A DNA stretch of 7,162 bases from Bifidobacteriaceae bacterium. Lineage in GTDB: Bacteria > Actinomycetota > Actinomycetes > Actinomycetales > WQXJ01. Position numbers and translations under genes: made by a program. The stretch is taken from positions 1 through 7,162 of the forward strand of contig JAISMT010000077.1 in NCBI GenBank assembly GCA_031276585.1. Direction: 5' to 3'. The notes beneath the pieces were generated by a model. That model searched no databases. It worked only from the letters and a program-made list of their open reading frames with translations, and was not told the DNA's origin. Below, in pieces: positions 5,855 through 7,162 of the stretch. How positions within the stretch are numbered: the stretch's first letter is position 1; each line of letters opens with the position of its first letter.

Positions 5855-7162
5855 CTACGGTTGGGGTTTAAAGTCCACTCCGGCCTCTTTACGCTGGGCG
5901 GCAGTGATAGGAGCCGGAGCACCAGTCAACGGATCGTGGCCACCACCGGATTTGGGGAAAGCAATCACTTCCCGAATTGAATCCGCGCCCGCTAAAAGTG
6001 CCGTAATCCGGTCCCAACCCATAGCGATGCCGCCGTGCGGTGGGGCACCAAATTTGAAGGCCTCCAACAGAAAACCAAACTTTTCCTGGGCTTCCTCTGG
6101 CCCAATACCCATCACTTGAAATACGCGTTCTTGCACGTCCGCCCGGTGAATACGAATTGACCCGCCACCAATCTCGTTGCCGTTGCACACAATGTCATAG
6201 GCGTAGGCCAAAGCCGCACCTGGCTCTTGCTCAAACCGGTCCAGCCATTCCGGCCGAGGACTGGTAAAAGCGTGGTGTACGGCCGTCCAAGCTCCGGACC
6301 CTACCGCGACGTCATCGTCCTCGCCTACCGGTTTGAACAACGGCGCATCCACCACCCAAACAAAAGACCAATCGCCTGCCTTAGCTAAACCCAAACGTTG
6401 TGCTATCTCAGCGCGAGCCGCCGCTAACAAAGCCCGTGAGGCGTTTACCGCACCGGCAGCAAAAAACACACAGTCGCCGGGTTGAGCCCCCACCTTAGCC
6501 ACTAGACCGGCCCGTTCGGCATCGGACAAATTCTTAGCTACCGGTCCTCCCAAAGTGCCGTCTTCCGCCACCGTGACATAAGCCAACCCTTTAGCGCCTC
6601 GTTGTTTAGCCCACTCCTGCCAGGCGTCAAAAGTACGACGCGGCTGGGCCGCTCCACCCGGCATCACCACTGCCCCCACATACGGGGCTTGGAACACTCG
6701 GAAAGGCGTATCGCGAAAATAGTCCGCCAGCTCCACCAACTCCAGACCGTAACGTAAATCTGGTTTGTCGGAGCCAAAGCGCCGCATCGCCTCAGCGTAG
6801 GTAAGCCGCGGGATTTCCCCAATTTCATGGCCCACCAACCGCCACACCGCTCGCAATACGTCTTCCGCCACTGCAATCACATCTTCTTGGTCCACAAAGG
6901 ACATCTCTACGTCCAGTTGCGTAAACTCGGGCTGGCGGTCCGCCCGGAAGTCCTCATCCCGGTAACAACGTGCTATCTGGTAGTAACGCTCAATACCCGC
7001 CACCATCAGAAGTTGTTTAAACAATTGCGGTGATTGGGGCAGAGCGTACCAACTGCCGGGCGCCAACCGGGCTGGAACCAGGAAGTCCCGTGCACCTTCC
7101 GGGGTAGATCGTGTCAAAGTGGGGGTCTCTACCTCCACAAAACCGTGGTCGCGCAAGGTTTC
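5855..7162 (-). CDS. aspS: Aspartyl-tRNA synthetase, C-terminal 435 residues (5' end outside window)
   Basis: AspRS is a class II synthetase that charges tRNA(Asp) with aspartate in the cytoplasm. The frame is open through the right edge (reading [14 protein letters not shown]), so an internal TTG at 7156 is not the start. The missing part, about 150-160 residues judged from the usual bacterial length, would hold the OB-fold anticodon-binding domain and hinge. Visible parts are the end of motif 1 ([21 protein letters not shown]), the QSPQLFKQ aspartate-binding stretch, motif 2 ([21 protein letters not shown]), the bacterial insertion (GAD) domain in the middle, the [13 protein letters not shown] stretch, and motif 3 ([10 protein letters not shown] with its arginine). 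The tail [19 protein letters not shown]...QRKEAGVD is typical of actinobacteria. Whether it also mischarges tRNA(Asn) cannot be judged, because the N-terminal determinants are absent. The gene converges on the MMPL gene. Confidence 0.98.
   Translation of the reverse strand, partial: ETLRDHGFVEVETPTLTRSTPEGARDFLVPARLAPGSWYALPQSPQLFKQLLMVAGIERYYQIARCYRDEDFRADRQPEFTQLDVEMSFVDQEDVIAVAEDVLRAVWRLVGHEIGEIPRLTYAEAMRRFGSDKPDLRYGLELVELADYFRDTPFRVFQAPYVGAVVMPGGAAQPRRTFDAWQEWAKQRGAKGLAYVTVAEDGTLGGPVAKNLSDAERAGLVAKVGAQPGDCVFFAAGAVNASRALLAAARAEIAQRLGLAKAGDWSFVWVVDAPLFKPVGEDDDVAVGSGAWTAVHHAFTSPRPEWLDRFEQEPGAALAYAYDIVCNGNEIGGGSIRIHRADVQERVFQVMGIGPEEAQEKFGFLLEAFKFGAPPHGGIAMGWDRITALLAGADSIREVIAFPKSGGGHDPLTGAPAPITAAQRKEAGVDFKPQP

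Noticed and set aside
5536..5871. Plus-strand frame across the end of the MMPL gene
   Set aside because: It is an alternate frame of the MMPL gene and contains no recognisable protein.
1..7162. tRNA, rRNA, CRISPR array, insertion sequence or att site
   Set aside because: I found no cloverleaf with tRNA landmarks, no regularly spaced repeats, no transposase-like frame, and no terminal inverted repeats with target duplications.

Overview
The window looks like chromosomal DNA of an actinobacterium. GC content is moderately high, with many GTG/TTG start codons. The AspRS C-terminus is of the actinobacterial type, RarA is typical, and there is an MMPL-family exporter. The Actinomycetaceae (Actinomyces/Mobiluncus-like) are my best guess. 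That guess rests on gene content and the sequence style of secreted proteins, not on a database match.

Layout: (1) 1-1590, minus strand: phoA, a secreted alkaline phosphatase very close to the E. coli type, with an added C-terminal Ig-like region that runs off the left edge. (2) 1591-2011: a 421-bp intergenic region with no convincing gene. It holds several inverted and direct repeats, including an 11-bp-spaced GTTCA repeat that resembles a PHO box. (3) 2012-3430, minus strand: rarA (mgsA), a replication-associated AAA+ ATPase. (4) 3431-3493: a short divergent promoter region with a perfect 12-bp palindrome. (5) 3494-5836, plus strand: a 12-TM MMPL/RND-family transporter. (6) 5837-5854: an 18-bp gap between convergent stop codons. 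(7) 5855-7162, minus strand: the C-terminal three-quarters of aspS, cut by the right edge.

How the genes relate: aspS and rarA are housekeeping genes (translation; replication-fork maintenance) that lie near each other, usually co-oriented, in many actinobacteria. Here the MMPL gene sits between them on the opposite strand. phoA is an extracellular phosphate-scavenging enzyme and appears to have its own control region, plausibly answering to a PhoP/PhoB-type regulator. I see no mobile element, CRISPR array, tRNA or rRNA. I found no convincing undescribed system. The most worthwhile leads are the phoA control region, the C-terminal extension of PhoA, and the palindrome between rarA and the MMPL gene.
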